Shown: positions 7,024 to 15,840, numbered from the stretch's first letter. The stretch: DNA of 16,801 nt from Collinsella sp. CAG:166 (GCA_000434535.1 FR878718.1:7449-24249), one strand, 5' to 3'. Numbers and translations are program-made. Notes: a model not told the origin generated them from the sequence alone.

Positions 7024-8424
7024 TTACTTGCGGACCAGCCTGGCGCAGAAGTGGCCGTCGTAGGAGTCGGCGTTTACCGGCACGCTTTGGAAGAGGCCTC
7101 GTTCGTTCTGGCGTACGGATACGAGCTTCTTAGCCTGATCGAACTCCGGGAGTTGCAAAATCTGCGCCTCGGAGAGCAGTGCCACGCTAAAGCAGGCACC
7201 CTCGGGAGAGGCTAGGAAGGCATCCACGACCTGCGTGTTCTCTTCATCAAAAACCGAGCAGGTGGCATAGATGAGCTCTCCGCCGGCGGCCACGCGCGCA
7301 GAAGCCTCCTTAAGCATCGTCAGCTGAAGCTTGGGTAACTCGGCCGTCACATCATTCTCGGTTAGGCGCCACGGGATCTCGGGATGACGACGCATGGTTC
7401 CGGTGCCAGAGCACGGCGCATCGATAAACACGGTATCGAACTTGACCCGCTCACCGCGCATAGCATCAAACGATGTGGGCACCTCATCAAGCTCGCAGGC
7501 ATCACCCGAAACCGTACGAACGCCCTGAATACCGGCCTTGAGAAGGCGCGCGAGATTCAGATCGCACTTGCGGTCGTGCAAATCGAGTGCAGTATGCTGA
7601 CGCTCATAGCCGGCACGCTTGGCCTGGCACATCATCACATAGGTCTTGGTGCCACGACCGGCACCAATCTCAAGGCAACTACCAGGGCGCGTGGCAGCTG
7701 TGGCGATGAGCTGCGCATTGAGATCAGATGCAACCGCGGCAGCACGCTCAAACACACCAGAAGCAACGGTAACCTGGGCATCAACCGGGGCATGGCAGCC
7801 CGGGAAGACAGGCGCGACGAGCTGCGAGATATACGGATCAGGCTTAGTCGTAAAGGCGTTCTCATGTAAAGCCAGCGGCGCAGGTGCCAAGTTACCGGCA
7901 AAGTTGAGCGCACCCTCTGGCGTGTCAAACGAACCCATAATACGAGCGCACAGCCAACGCGGCAGACCCATCAGGCGCGACAGACGTACCAGGCGTCGCT
8001 CAGACTCATCCACATCGGATGCCGTAGCAAAGTCCTCAACATTGTTCGCAACCTTATGCAGTACAGCATTGGCCAAGCCAGCGGCGGACTTAGCACCGCA
8101 GCGAACCAGCTCAACACCCTGACTTACGGCGACGCGGCCAGGCGTATGCAGATAGAGCATCTCGAAGGCCGAGATACGAAGCGCCATGCGAACACGCGGC
8201 GCAACCTTTTTTGGCTTATCGAGAAACTGGTCGAGCAGCTCGTCCAAAATACCCTGCGTGGCGGCCACACCAAGCGCCAAGCGGGCGGCAAAAGCGGAAT
8301 CGCGCTGATCAATAGCCTTGGCCGATGCGCGAGAGGACAGCACGTCGCGCGCATACATGCCGCGGCGATCGGCCTCCATCAGCACATCGAGCGCAAGCTT
8401 ACGCGCGGGAGACAACTTGCTCAT
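7024..8424 (-). CDS. rsmB: 16S rRNA (cytosine-C5)-methyltransferase RsmB
   Basis: The 466-residue product matches the family length (about 430-460). The N-terminal ~140 residues resemble the NusB-like RNA-binding domain. The SAM methyltransferase domain follows, with LEIGAGRGTKT (251-261) at motif I, DAPCSGTGTMRRHPEIPWR around C338, and YATCSVFDEEN with the presumed nucleophile C389. In the characterised family it methylates C967 (E. coli numbering) of 16S rRNA. Motif I differs from the usual CAAPGGKT form. The chosen start ATG 8424 overlaps the fmt stop as ATGA, indicating translational coupling; an in-frame GTG at 8439 lies inside fmt and is less likely. It is the last gene of the priA-def-fmt-rsmB cluster. 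Confidence 0.92.
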   Translation of the reverse strand: MSKLSPARKLALDVLMEADRRGMYARDVLSSRASAKAIDQRDSAFAARLALGVAATQGILDELLDQFLDKPKKVAPRVRMALRISAFEMLYLHTPGRVAVSQGVELVRCGAKSAAGLANAVLHKVANNVEDFATASDVDESERRLVRLSRLMGLPRWLCARIMGSFDTPEGALNFAGNLAPAPLALHENAFTTKPDPYISQLVAPVFPGCHAPVDAQVTVASGVFERAAAVASDLNAQLIATAATRPGSCLEIGAGRGTKTYVMMCQAKRAGYERQHTALDLHDRKCDLNLARLLKAGIQGVRTVSGDACELDEVPTSFDAMRGERVKFDTVFIDAPCSGTGTMRRHPEIPWRLTENDVTAELPKLQLTMLKEASARVAAGGELIYATCSVFDEENTQVVDAFLASPEGACFSVALLSEAQILQLPEFDQAKKLVSVRQNERGLFQSVPVNADSYDGHFCARLVRK

Positions 8425-9341
8425 GACAAAACACCCCACGAAAGATCGGCGCCCTGCAGGCCAGCAGCCCAGGCGGAAGCGGCCATAGCACGCTTGCCAT
8501 CTGGCTTAACCTCGAGCAACTCAACCGAGCCATCGGAAAGGCCAAGGTAGACGCGCTTGGCTTGAACGGCAACAGCGCCCTCGCCAAGCGAGACATCGGT
8601 CGGTGCAGCATCGAGCACGCGCACGGTCTTGCCGGCAATCACGCATCGGGCAGGCGCGGTATCGGACGAGGCCAGCACATGGCGCACGCAATCAAGCGCA
8701 GCCATCTGCGGATCCAGACGCATCTCCAGCTTGGAAATCTTGGCAGCATGGGTAACGAGCGCCTCATCCTGTTCAGTCCACACGGCGGTGCCATCGGCAA
8801 GAGAAGGAAGCGTATCGGCAAGCAGTTTGCCGCCAAGCTCACCAAGCTCCATCGTGAGCGCCTCGGCATGCTTACCAGCAACAGGCGTGGAAGCCTGAGC
8901 ACAATAAGCACCAGTATCCACACCATGCCCAATGCGCATGATAGAAACGCCAGCAATCTCGTCACCAGCGAGAATCGCACGCTGAATAGGAGCGGCGCCA
9001 CGCCAACGAGGCAGCAGCGAAGCATGAACATTCACAATACCAAGCGGCGCCATTTGCAGCACCTCATCGGGCAAAATGCAGCCATAGGCAGCCACACAGA
9101 AAATATCGGCATCTGCAGCCTGGAGCGCCTCAACTACCTCCGGCGTCATACGATTGGCCTCAACGACCGGCAACCCCAGCTCAAGCGCCTTAGCCTTAAC
9201 AGGAGACGGCTCCAACTTTTTACCACGCCCACGAACAGCATCAGGACGAGTAACAACAAGCGCAATCTCGTTACCAGCCTCAACAAGCGAAACCAGCGAA
9301 GGCACAGCAAAATCAGGCGTACCCATAAACACAATACGCAT
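8421..9341 (-). CDS. fmt: Methionyl-tRNA formyltransferase
   Basis: The 306-residue product is normal for the family. It formylates initiator Met-tRNA using 10-formyl-tetrahydrofolate. The N-terminal Rossmann-type domain begins MRIVFMGTPDFAVPSL. The folate/catalytic motif NVHASLLPRWRGAAPIQ contains N104 and H106, and D142 lies in GVDTG; the C-terminal third is the tRNA-binding OB-like domain. ATG 9341 has a purine-rich GAGGGGAGA upstream. The stop overlaps the rsmB start (ATGA). Codon use is visibly richer in T-ending codons (GTT, GCT, CTT, CCT, CGT) than in glgA, gltX or metK. Unlike in many genomes it is separated from def by 329 nt. Confidence 0.95.
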   Translation of the reverse strand: MRIVFMGTPDFAVPSLVSLVEAGNEIALVVTRPDAVRGRGKKLEPSPVKAKALELGLPVVEANRMTPEVVEALQAADADIFCVAAYGCILPDEVLQMAPLGIVNVHASLLPRWRGAAPIQRAILAGDEIAGVSIMRIGHGVDTGAYCAQASTPVAGKHAEALTMELGELGGKLLADTLPSLADGTAVWTEQDEALVTHAAKISKLEMRLDPQMAALDCVRHVLASSDTAPARCVIAGKTVRVLDAAPTDVSLGEGAVAVQAKRVYLGLSDGSVELLEVKPDGKRAMAASAWAAGLQGADLSWGVLS

Positions 9342-9364
9342 AAAGAACGTCTCCCCTCAACCAA

Positions 9365-9377
9365 AGCCGAGACGGCT
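9365..9377 (-). promoter_or_regulatory. Short hairpin in the fmt leader
   Basis: On the minus strand AGCCG and CGGCT pair around TCT, giving a 5-bp stem. The 3' foot (9365) is 23 nt before the fmt ATG, a spacing also seen before several other genes here. Small stems like this occur by chance. Confidence 0.3.
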
Positions 9378-9468
9378 ACAAATAGTGGCGGAAAGCCAAG
9401 TCACCAGCCCATCCGCAATAACATTTCAACAAAAACAAATATACCCAAAACCAAAGAAAGAGCCGCAT
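9376..9468 (-). CDS. Possible 30-residue hydrophobic peptide
   Basis: This is not a recognised gene. ATG 9468 opens 30 codons ending at TAG, with a good GGGAGGG (9477-9483) placed 8 nt upstream. The peptide begins MRLFLWFWVYLFLLKCYCGW, one likely membrane-spanning stretch, and ends AGDLAFRHYL. It lies 34 nt before fmt, inside the 329-nt def-fmt gap that otherwise contains the foldback repeat at 9558-9659. T-rich DNA readily yields hydrophobic frames, so chance or the remnant of a longer gene is a real alternative. Confidence 0.25.
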   Translation of the reverse strand: MRLFLWFWVYLFLLKCYCGWAGDLAFRHYL

Positions 9469-9557
9469 AAAAGCAACCCTCCCAACAAAGCACCTATCAG
9501 CGAAGACGCCCCTCCCTGGCCCGACGGCACCCGGGCGAAACGAAGAGCGACAACGTA

Positions 9558-9659
9558 GTCCCTGGGATGGGGCCCACACATATCGTCCCGCGCGCAGTTT
9601 CGCAGCGCAGCGAGAATGTTTGAGCACGGGATGATATGTGTGGGCCCCATCCCAGGGAC
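9558..9659. repeat. Long foldback element between def and fmt (family with 15972-16092)
   Basis: Two 33-nt arms (9558-9590 and 9627-9659) pair throughout, with one G-T pair (9585/9632). The arms begin GTCCCTGGGATGGGGC and end with its complement. The 36-nt core contains AGTTTCGCA followed by GCGAGAATGTTTGAGCA. GACAA occurs on both sides (9549-9553, 9661-9665), a possible but imperfectly placed target duplication. No protein is encoded. It is the main content of the def-fmt gap. Confidence 0.85.
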
Positions 9660-9670
9660 GGACAATTAAC

Positions 9671-10207
9671 CTACTCCGTCTCGCCCGGTCGAGCGCCGCG
9701 GGCCAGGGCGTCCTGGTACTCCTTGACGGCCTTGAGCCTCTGCATGGGCTTCAATCGCTCGAACATGGTGTTGCCGTGCAAGTGATCGATCTCGTGCTGC
9801 AGGCACACGCAGAACAGGTCGCCCGTGGCCTCGTAGCGAATCAGGTTGGCATCCAGGTCGTACGCCTCGACGACGACATGGTCGGGACGCTCAATCTCGC
9901 AGCTAATACCAGGAATGGAAAGGCAGCCCTCACTAAACGGCACCAGATGGTCGCTCTGCTCCACAATCACGGGATTGATGAGCACGTACGGGTCGTAGTC
10001 GTTTTTGTCGCTGTAGTCGCAGTCGATGGTGACGAGCTGAATGAGCTCGCCGATCTGCGGGGCAGCCAGGCCGCAGCCGCCGTTCTCGAACATCATCTTC
10101 TTCATCTTCTCGGCAAGCGTCTCGATCGCCGGGGTGATCTCCTCGATGACGGCGCACTCCTGGCGCAGACGAGGGTCGGGCGACAGTACGATTCCGTTGG
10201 CTTCCAT
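9671..10207 (-). CDS. def: Peptide deformylase
   Basis: Removes the N-formyl group from nascent proteins. All three family motifs are present: GCGLAAPQ (residues 44-51), EGCLS (93-97, metal ligand C95) and HEIDH (138-142, ligands H138/H142 and catalytic E139). The 178-residue length is typical. Two in-frame ATGs exist (10213 and 10207). GAAAGGA (10219-10213) runs into the first but is 5 nt from the second, so 10207 (MEANGI) is preferred. It starts 18 nt after the priA stop, so the two genes are probably co-transcribed. Fmt, which adds the formyl group, is next on the same strand beyond the foldback repeat. Confidence 0.95.
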   Translation of the reverse strand: MEANGIVLSPDPRLRQECAVIEEITPAIETLAEKMKKMMFENGGCGLAAPQIGELIQLVTIDCDYSDKNDYDPYVLINPVIVEQSDHLVPFSEGCLSIPGISCEIERPDHVVVEAYDLDANLIRYEATGDLFCVCLQHEIDHLHGNTMFERLKPMQRLKAVKEYQDALARGARPGETE

Positions 10208-10212
10208 GGCCA

Positions 10213-10219
10213 TCCTTTC
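10213..10219 (-). promoter_or_regulatory. Ribosome binding site deciding the def start
   Basis: GAAAGGA on the minus strand, in the gap between priA and def, is 5 nt before ATG 10207 but overlaps ATG 10213. This favours the shorter 178-residue product. Confidence 0.65.
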
Positions 10220-10225
10220 GGGTTG

Positions 10226-12679
10226 TTACATCAAATCATAGGCGTCGACGTCAACGCTCACGCTCACGCCGCGCACAGAGCCCACCTCTTTGAGGCAGGC
10301 GTCGATATCATCAGAGACATGGTACCCCACGGGCGACTTCACAAGCAGATGGAAGCGGTAACGGTCCTTGGCTCTCTCGATTACACACGAAGCCGGGCCC
10401 AACACCTGCGGCACGGCACTCCCCGCCTGCAAAAAGTCGGGCGCGGCAGCATGCCAACGGCGCTTGAGGAGCTTTGCAATGCGCCCGATGTAGTCCTGTG
10501 CTTCGTCTCGGTTCGCCGACCACACCAAGATGTTGACCAGGCGAACAAAAGGCGGGTACAGCGCGTCGCGGCGCTGGTCCAGGTCGTAGTCGGTAAAGAT
10601 CGAACGGTCATGCTCAGCGACGGCGCGAATGACCGGGTCCTCGGGCAGGTAGGTCTGGATGATGACCTCGCCGGGGCGATCACCACGACCGGCACGGCCG
10701 GCGACTTGCTCCAGCAGATCGTAGGCGCGCTCCCCTGCGCGGAAGTCCGGCAGCTTGAGGGCGAAGTCGGCATTGACCACGCCCACGAGCGTGACCTCGG
10801 GAAAGTCGAGGCCCTTTGCGATCATTTGGGTGCCCAGCAGCACCGCGCAATCGGCGGCATCGAACTTCTCAAGCAGCTTTTTGTGCGCATCCTTGCCGCG
10901 CGTGGAATCGGCATCCATACGAATAATGGCGACGTCCTCGGGCAACATCTGGTGCAGTGCGTCCTCGATCTGCTGCGTACCCAAGCCCATTTTTGCCAGG
11001 TAGCGACTGCCACATTTGGGGCAACGGCTCGTGGGCGCGGGATACGGCTGCACGCGCCAAGACGAACCGCATGTGTGACACTGCAGCGTGTGCGTGCGCT
11101 CGTGATACGTAAGCGCGGTGGAGCAGTGGTTGCAGGTGGGGACGCAGCCGCACTCGCGGCACATAAGGAACGGCGCAAACCCACGGCGGTTATGCAGCAA
11201 CACGGCCTTCTCGCGGCGCTCGACCACACGCTCCAGGCCTTCCATCAGCGGTTTTGAGAACATAGAGCGGCTGCCGTGCGAGAACTCGCGGCGCAGGTCG
11301 GCAATGCGGACTGTCGGCAGCACGGCGTGTCCCGGGCGCTCGGGCATCTCGACGCGCGTCCAGGTGGCACCGTTATACGTGCCACGGCGGCAGCGGTCGA
11401 GGGCCTCAGCAGAAGGCGTGGCCGAGCCCAGCGCGAGCGGGCAGCGATAGCGACGCGCCATCTCGGCCGCCACTTCGCGCGCATGGTAGCGCGGGCTGGA
11501 ACCCTGCTTGTAACTGGTCTCGTGCTCCTCGTCGATGATGATAAGGCCCAAGTCGCTGAGCGGGCAAAAGAGCGCCGAGCGGGCGCCCACGACCACGCGC
11601 GCGGCACCGCTGGCGACCATATCCCATTGGTCCAGGCGTTCACCGGCCGAAAGGCGCGAGTGGAAGACCGCAACCGTTTCGCCAAAGCGCGAGCGAAAAC
11701 GGCCGACGGTCTGGGCCGTCAGCGAGATCTCGGGCACGAGCACGCAGGCCGAACGGCCGGCTGCCAGCACGCGCTCGATGGCGGAGAGGTAGACCTCGGT
11801 TTTGCCGGAACCGGTGACGCCATCGACGAGCACCACGTCGCCGTGTGCATCCAGGCGAGCTCGCTCAATCTGCGCGAGCGCCTGCTGCTGGCCGTTGGTG
11901 AGTGCCACCGGCGCCTTACCGCTCGCCGAGGACAGCGTGGTCTGCTCGCTGCAGCCACGCCACGCACGGCGCTCTTCCACCACCACGACACCGCGTTTTT
12001 CAAGCGCCTTGATGGTCGCCGACATGCTGTTATAGAGCAGGTTGAGGTCGCGCGTCGTGACCGGGCCGCATTGGAGCGCCTCGATGAGCTGACGTTGGCG
12101 AACCGCTGTCTTGGGCGGCGTGTAGTCGAAACCCTCGGGCGTGAGCATGACCCAGCGGTTTTGGATAGGCTTGACGGCGGGGCGCTCAACCGTCCACACG
12201 CCGTCATCGCCCTTGACCACGCGCGGACTTCCACCCGGGGGCAAGAACAAACGCAGGCACTCGGAAAGCGTCGCGACATACTCGCGGCTCATCCAGCGTG
12301 CGATACGGGCAGCCTCGACAGTAAAGAGCGGTTTGCTGAGGATAGCCTCGATGGGCTTGATGCGTGCGGGGTCGAGGGCGATGTTGCCTTGTAGGTCGCC
12401 CAGCTCAGGCGCAATGTCGACAATATAGCCCGCGGCGGCACGGTTACCAAAGTGGACCAGGACCGTTGATCCGATCTGCGCTTCGCTAGCAAGAGGTTGA
12501 GGAATGCCATAGGCAAACGGCTCGGACAGCGCACGCGTTGGGATGTCGAGAACCACGCTCGCATAGGCGGCGATGGGCTCAGGTGCGGGCTCGGGCTGCG
12601 CCGGGGCGGCGGCAGGAGCCGCGGACTTCGGAGCTTCCTCCGGTTCCGGCGAACCAAACAGCGAAAGTTGCTCGACCAT
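10226..12679 (-). CDS. priA: Primosomal protein N' (replication restart helicase PriA)
   Basis: The 817-residue product is longer than E. coli PriA (732). It is a 3'-to-5' DNA helicase that reloads the replisome at stalled forks. Residues ~39-110 form the 3'-DNA-binding domain. Walker A GVTGSGKT is at 287-294, the Walker B-type IIIDEEHE carries D383-H386, and GTQMIAKGLDFP and GRAGRGDRPG are late helicase motifs. The zinc cysteines include C507, C510, C516, C519, C534, C537, C553 and C556. The first ~38 residues are an extension absent from E. coli PriA: MVEQLSLFGSPEPEE then an Ala/Pro/Glu-rich linker. QLSLF (4-8) equals the bacterial sliding-clamp-binding consensus. ATG 12679 is backed by a perfect AGGAGGT 9 nt upstream. 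def follows 18 nt after the stop. Confidence 0.96.
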   Translation of the reverse strand: MVEQLSLFGSPEPEEAPKSAAPAAAPAQPEPAPEPIAAYASVVLDIPTRALSEPFAYGIPQPLASEAQIGSTVLVHFGNRAAAGYIVDIAPELGDLQGNIALDPARIKPIEAILSKPLFTVEAARIARWMSREYVATLSECLRLFLPPGGSPRVVKGDDGVWTVERPAVKPIQNRWVMLTPEGFDYTPPKTAVRQRQLIEALQCGPVTTRDLNLLYNSMSATIKALEKRGVVVVEERRAWRGCSEQTTLSSASGKAPVALTNGQQQALAQIERARLDAHGDVVLVDGVTGSGKTEVYLSAIERVLAAGRSACVLVPEISLTAQTVGRFRSRFGETVAVFHSRLSAGERLDQWDMVASGAARVVVGARSALFCPLSDLGLIIIDEEHETSYKQGSSPRYHAREVAAEMARRYRCPLALGSATPSAEALDRCRRGTYNGATWTRVEMPERPGHAVLPTVRIADLRREFSHGSRSMFSKPLMEGLERVVERREKAVLLHNRRGFAPFLMCRECGCVPTCNHCSTALTYHERTHTLQCHTCGSSWRVQPYPAPTSRCPKCGSRYLAKMGLGTQQIEDALHQMLPEDVAIIRMDADSTRGKDAHKKLLEKFDAADCAVLLGTQMIAKGLDFPEVTLVGVVNADFALKLPDFRAGERAYDLLEQVAGRAGRGDRPGEVIIQTYLPEDPVIRAVAEHDRSIFTDYDLDQRRDALYPPFVRLVNILVWSANRDEAQDYIGRIAKLLKRRWHAAAPDFLQAGSAVPQVLGPASCVIERAKDRYRFHLLVKSPVGYHVSDDIDACLKEVGSVRGVSVSVDVDAYDLM

Positions 12680-12688
12680 GGCCCCAGC

Positions 12689-12695
12689 ACCTCCT
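12689..12695 (-). promoter_or_regulatory. Consensus ribosome binding site of priA
   Basis: AGGAGGT on the minus strand, 9 nt before ATG 12679, appears to be the strongest Shine-Dalgarno sequence in the window. It confirms that the N-terminal extension carrying QLSLF is translated. Confidence 0.85.
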
Positions 12696-12710
12696 ATCCC
12701 ATACGTCTAC

Positions 12711-12744
12711 AGAAACAAGAGCCCCGCTCGGGTGAACGGGGCTC
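12711..12744 (-). terminator. Intrinsic terminator after gltX
   Basis: On the minus strand GAGCCCCG and CGGGGCTC (12737-12744 and 12719-12726) form an 8-bp stem with a 10-nt loop, followed by TTGTTTCTG. It starts 23 nt after the gltX stop and lies 39 nt before the priA start, separating the two units. Confidence 0.8.
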
Positions 12745-12767
12745 GGATACATACGTTTGCGCAGCGA

Positions 12768-14243
12768 TTACAGCGCCATCGTGCGGGCGCGGTCGATGCG
12801 CGCCAAGCAATCGTCGCGGCCGACGAGTGCCATGGTCTCGCCCAACGGAGGGCTCACCATGTTGCCGCAAACGGCGACGCGCACGGCCTGGAACACCACG
12901 CGCTTCTTAAGGTCCATCTGCTCGGGCAACGGCTCAAGCGCAGCGTCGATGTTGGCAGCCGTCCACTCGTCCACGCCCTCGAGCGCGCCCTTGGCGGCAT
13001 CCAGAATGGCACCCATGCCCTCCTTGGCCAGGCCCTTGTTGACGGACTTCTCGTCATACTCGAGCGTCTCGGCCGTAGCGAAGATGGGAGCGGCGACGGT
13101 CACGGCGTCGGCCGGCATCTTGGTGCGCGGCTTAACGATGGCGGCAAGCGCGTCGATCCAATCCTCGCCGTACTCGACATTACCCTCGATGAGACCCGCC
13201 TCGTGCAGCTCGGGAACCATGATCTCGTCGGCAAACTGAGCATCGGACATGCCATTGATGTACTCGGCGTTGACCCAGTCGAGCTTCTTGGGGTCGAAGG
13301 TCGCCGGGTTCTTGGAGATGCGGTCGAGCGAGAACTTGCTGGCCAGGACATCGCGCGGGATGATCGTGGTTTCGCCGTCGAGCGACCAGCCGAGCAGCGC
13401 CAGGTAGTTGACAAAGGCGTCGGACAGGTAGCCGGCGTCGCGGTACTCCTCCACCGAGGTGGCGCCGTGGCGCTTGGAGAGCTTTTTGCCGTCGGCGCCC
13501 AGGATCATGGAGATGTGAGCGAACGTGGGCACGGGAGCGCCGAGGGCCTCGTAGACCATGACCTGACGCGGGGTGTTGGACAGGTGGTCGTCGCCGCGGA
13601 TGACGTGGGTGATCTTCATCATGGCGTCGTCGACGACGGTCGCGAAGTTATACGTGGGCGTGCCGTCGGAGCGGAAGATGACAAAGTCGTCGAGCTCCTT
13701 GGCATCGAAGGTCACCTCGCCGTGGACGGCGTCGTGGATGACGACGTCGCCGCGGTCCTCGGGCACCTTGATGCGCAGGACGTAGGACTCACCGGCCTCG
13801 ATGCGGCGACGGGCCTCCTCGGGATCAAGATCGCGGCAACGACGCTGATAGCCCTGGAAGGGGTCCTTGCGCTCCTGCGCGGCCTTACGGTCGGCATCGA
13901 GCTGCTCCTTAGTGCAGAAGCAGGGATAGGCCTTGCCCTCGTCCCAAAGCTTCTGGGCGGCCTGCTTGTACAGGTCCAGGCGCTCGGTCTGGGCGTAGGG
14001 GCCATAGTCGCCGCCCACCTCGGGACCCTCGTCCCAGTCCAGGCCCAGCCAACGCATGGCGCGCAGGATGATCTGCGTGTTCTCGTCGGTGGAGCGGGTG
14101 GGGTCGGTGTCGTCGATGCGCAGGATGAACGTGCCGCCGTTTGCACGGGCGAAAGCCCAGTTATAGATAGCGGTGCGGGCGCCGCCGATGTGCAGCTTGC
14201 CCGTCGGTGAGGGTGCAAAGCGGACGCGAACGTCTGATGCCAT
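12768..14243 (-). CDS. gltX: Glutamyl-tRNA synthetase
   Basis: Class I synthetase charging tRNA-Glu (and tRNA-Gln if the organism uses the transamidation route). The 491-residue product fits the family. The HIGH-type motif is APSPTGKLHIGG (H18-G21) and the KMSKS-type motif is KLSKR at 254-258. A CFCTKEQL segment followed by YQRRCRDLDPEEARRR corresponds to the zinc/acceptor-binding region seen in bacterial enzymes. The C-terminal ~150 residues are the helical anticodon-binding domain, ending RTMAL. ATG 14243 is chosen because GAGGAGA lies 7 nt upstream. An ATG at 14282 would add 13 residues but lacks an SD and abuts a likely -10 box. It is transcribed divergently from metK, with a foldback repeat between them. 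Confidence 0.96.
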   Translation of the reverse strand: MASDVRVRFAPSPTGKLHIGGARTAIYNWAFARANGGTFILRIDDTDPTRSTDENTQIILRAMRWLGLDWDEGPEVGGDYGPYAQTERLDLYKQAAQKLWDEGKAYPCFCTKEQLDADRKAAQERKDPFQGYQRRCRDLDPEEARRRIEAGESYVLRIKVPEDRGDVVIHDAVHGEVTFDAKELDDFVIFRSDGTPTYNFATVVDDAMMKITHVIRGDDHLSNTPRQVMVYEALGAPVPTFAHISMILGADGKKLSKRHGATSVEEYRDAGYLSDAFVNYLALLGWSLDGETTIIPRDVLASKFSLDRISKNPATFDPKKLDWVNAEYINGMSDAQFADEIMVPELHEAGLIEGNVEYGEDWIDALAAIVKPRTKMPADAVTVAAPIFATAETLEYDEKSVNKGLAKEGMGAILDAAKGALEGVDEWTAANIDAALEPLPEQMDLKKRVVFQAVRVAVCGNMVSPPLGETMALVGRDDCLARIDRARTMAL

Positions 14244-14283
14244 GGAAATCTCCTCGATTGCAGGATGGATGTCTAACTGCATC

Positions 14284-14289
14284 AGTATA
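14284..14289 (-). promoter_or_regulatory. Candidate -10 box for gltX
   Basis: TATACT on the minus strand, about 40 nt before the gltX ATG. Only a poor -35 (TTGTGC, 19-nt spacer) is visible upstream. Confidence 0.3.
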
Positions 14290-14323
14290 AAGCATCAAAG
14301 CAACCTCCGCACAAAGGGCACCT

Positions 14324-14415
14324 ACCTACTCATTGGGGACAGACTTAAATGACCAGTCGTTGGAGACGTTCTTAGTTTAAGGCTGGCCATTTAAGTCTGT
14401 CCCCAATGAGTAGGT
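14324..14415. repeat. Foldback element between gltX and metK
   Basis: Arms of 33 nt (14324-14356 and 14383-14415) pair at 32 of 33 positions; the only mismatch is A14352 against C14387. The arms contain CATTGGGGACAGACTTAAAT. The 26-nt loop starts TCGTTGGAGACGTTCTTAGT, which looks like a degenerate direct copy of the arm. AAAGGG occurs just outside both arms (14313-14318 and 14420-14425), a possible target duplication. There is no coding sequence. The form suggests a non-autonomous mobile element or REP-type repeat. Confidence 0.85.
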
Positions 14416-14447
14416 GCGGAAAGGGTGTGAATGTTTGATTTACGCGC

Positions 14448-14453
14448 TATGAT
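14448..14453 (+). promoter_or_regulatory. Candidate -10 box for metK
   Basis: TATGAT lies 67 nt before the metK ATG and matches the -10 consensus at five of six bases. The region 16-17 nt upstream (GTGTGAA) is a poor -35. A start near 14460 would place the 14472-14498 hairpin in the leader. No SAM-riboswitch-like fold is apparent in this short leader. Confidence 0.35.
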
Positions 14454-14471
14454 GAGCCCTTGCATAGAGAG

Positions 14472-14508
14472 CCCGGCGGAATGGTAACGGTCGCCGGGAC
14501 ACGTTTTT
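14472..14508 (+). promoter_or_regulatory. Leader hairpin before metK
   Basis: CCCGGCG (14472-14478) pairs with CGCCGGG (14492-14498) over a 13-nt loop; ACACGTTTTT follows. It could act as an attenuator-type terminator or a 5' stabiliser. The foot is 22 nt before the ATG, and GAAAGGA (14509-14515) lies after the T-run. Confidence 0.45.
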
Positions 14509-14520
14509 GAAAGGACAATC

Positions 14521-15801
<1,281 letters not shown>

Positions 15802-15840
15802 TTAAGAACCGCTAAGGTCACAACAACATATGCACTTTCA

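Noticed and set aside
6948..7133. Small plus-strand frame covering the 6951-7017 foldback
   Set aside because: No SD, Arg-rich composition, and it overlaps the 3' end of rsmB in antisense.
9638..11257. Long plus-strand open frame opposite def and priA
   Set aside because: It lies opposite two genes with full catalytic motifs, has no recognisable domain or SD, and begins inside the foldback arm.
12573..14210. Long plus-strand open frame opposite gltX and the priA 5' end
   Set aside because: The antisense frame is kept open by codon bias; gltX has intact HIGH and KLSKR motifs.
14244..14282. Upstream ATG extending GltX by 13 residues
   Set aside because: No SD and adjacent to a likely -10 box; ATG 14243 has GAGGAGA and fits family alignments.
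14416..14520. SAM riboswitch in the metK leader
   Set aside because: The leader is too short and holds one simple 7-bp hairpin; no multi-helix SAM-I/II/IV-like arrangement is seen.
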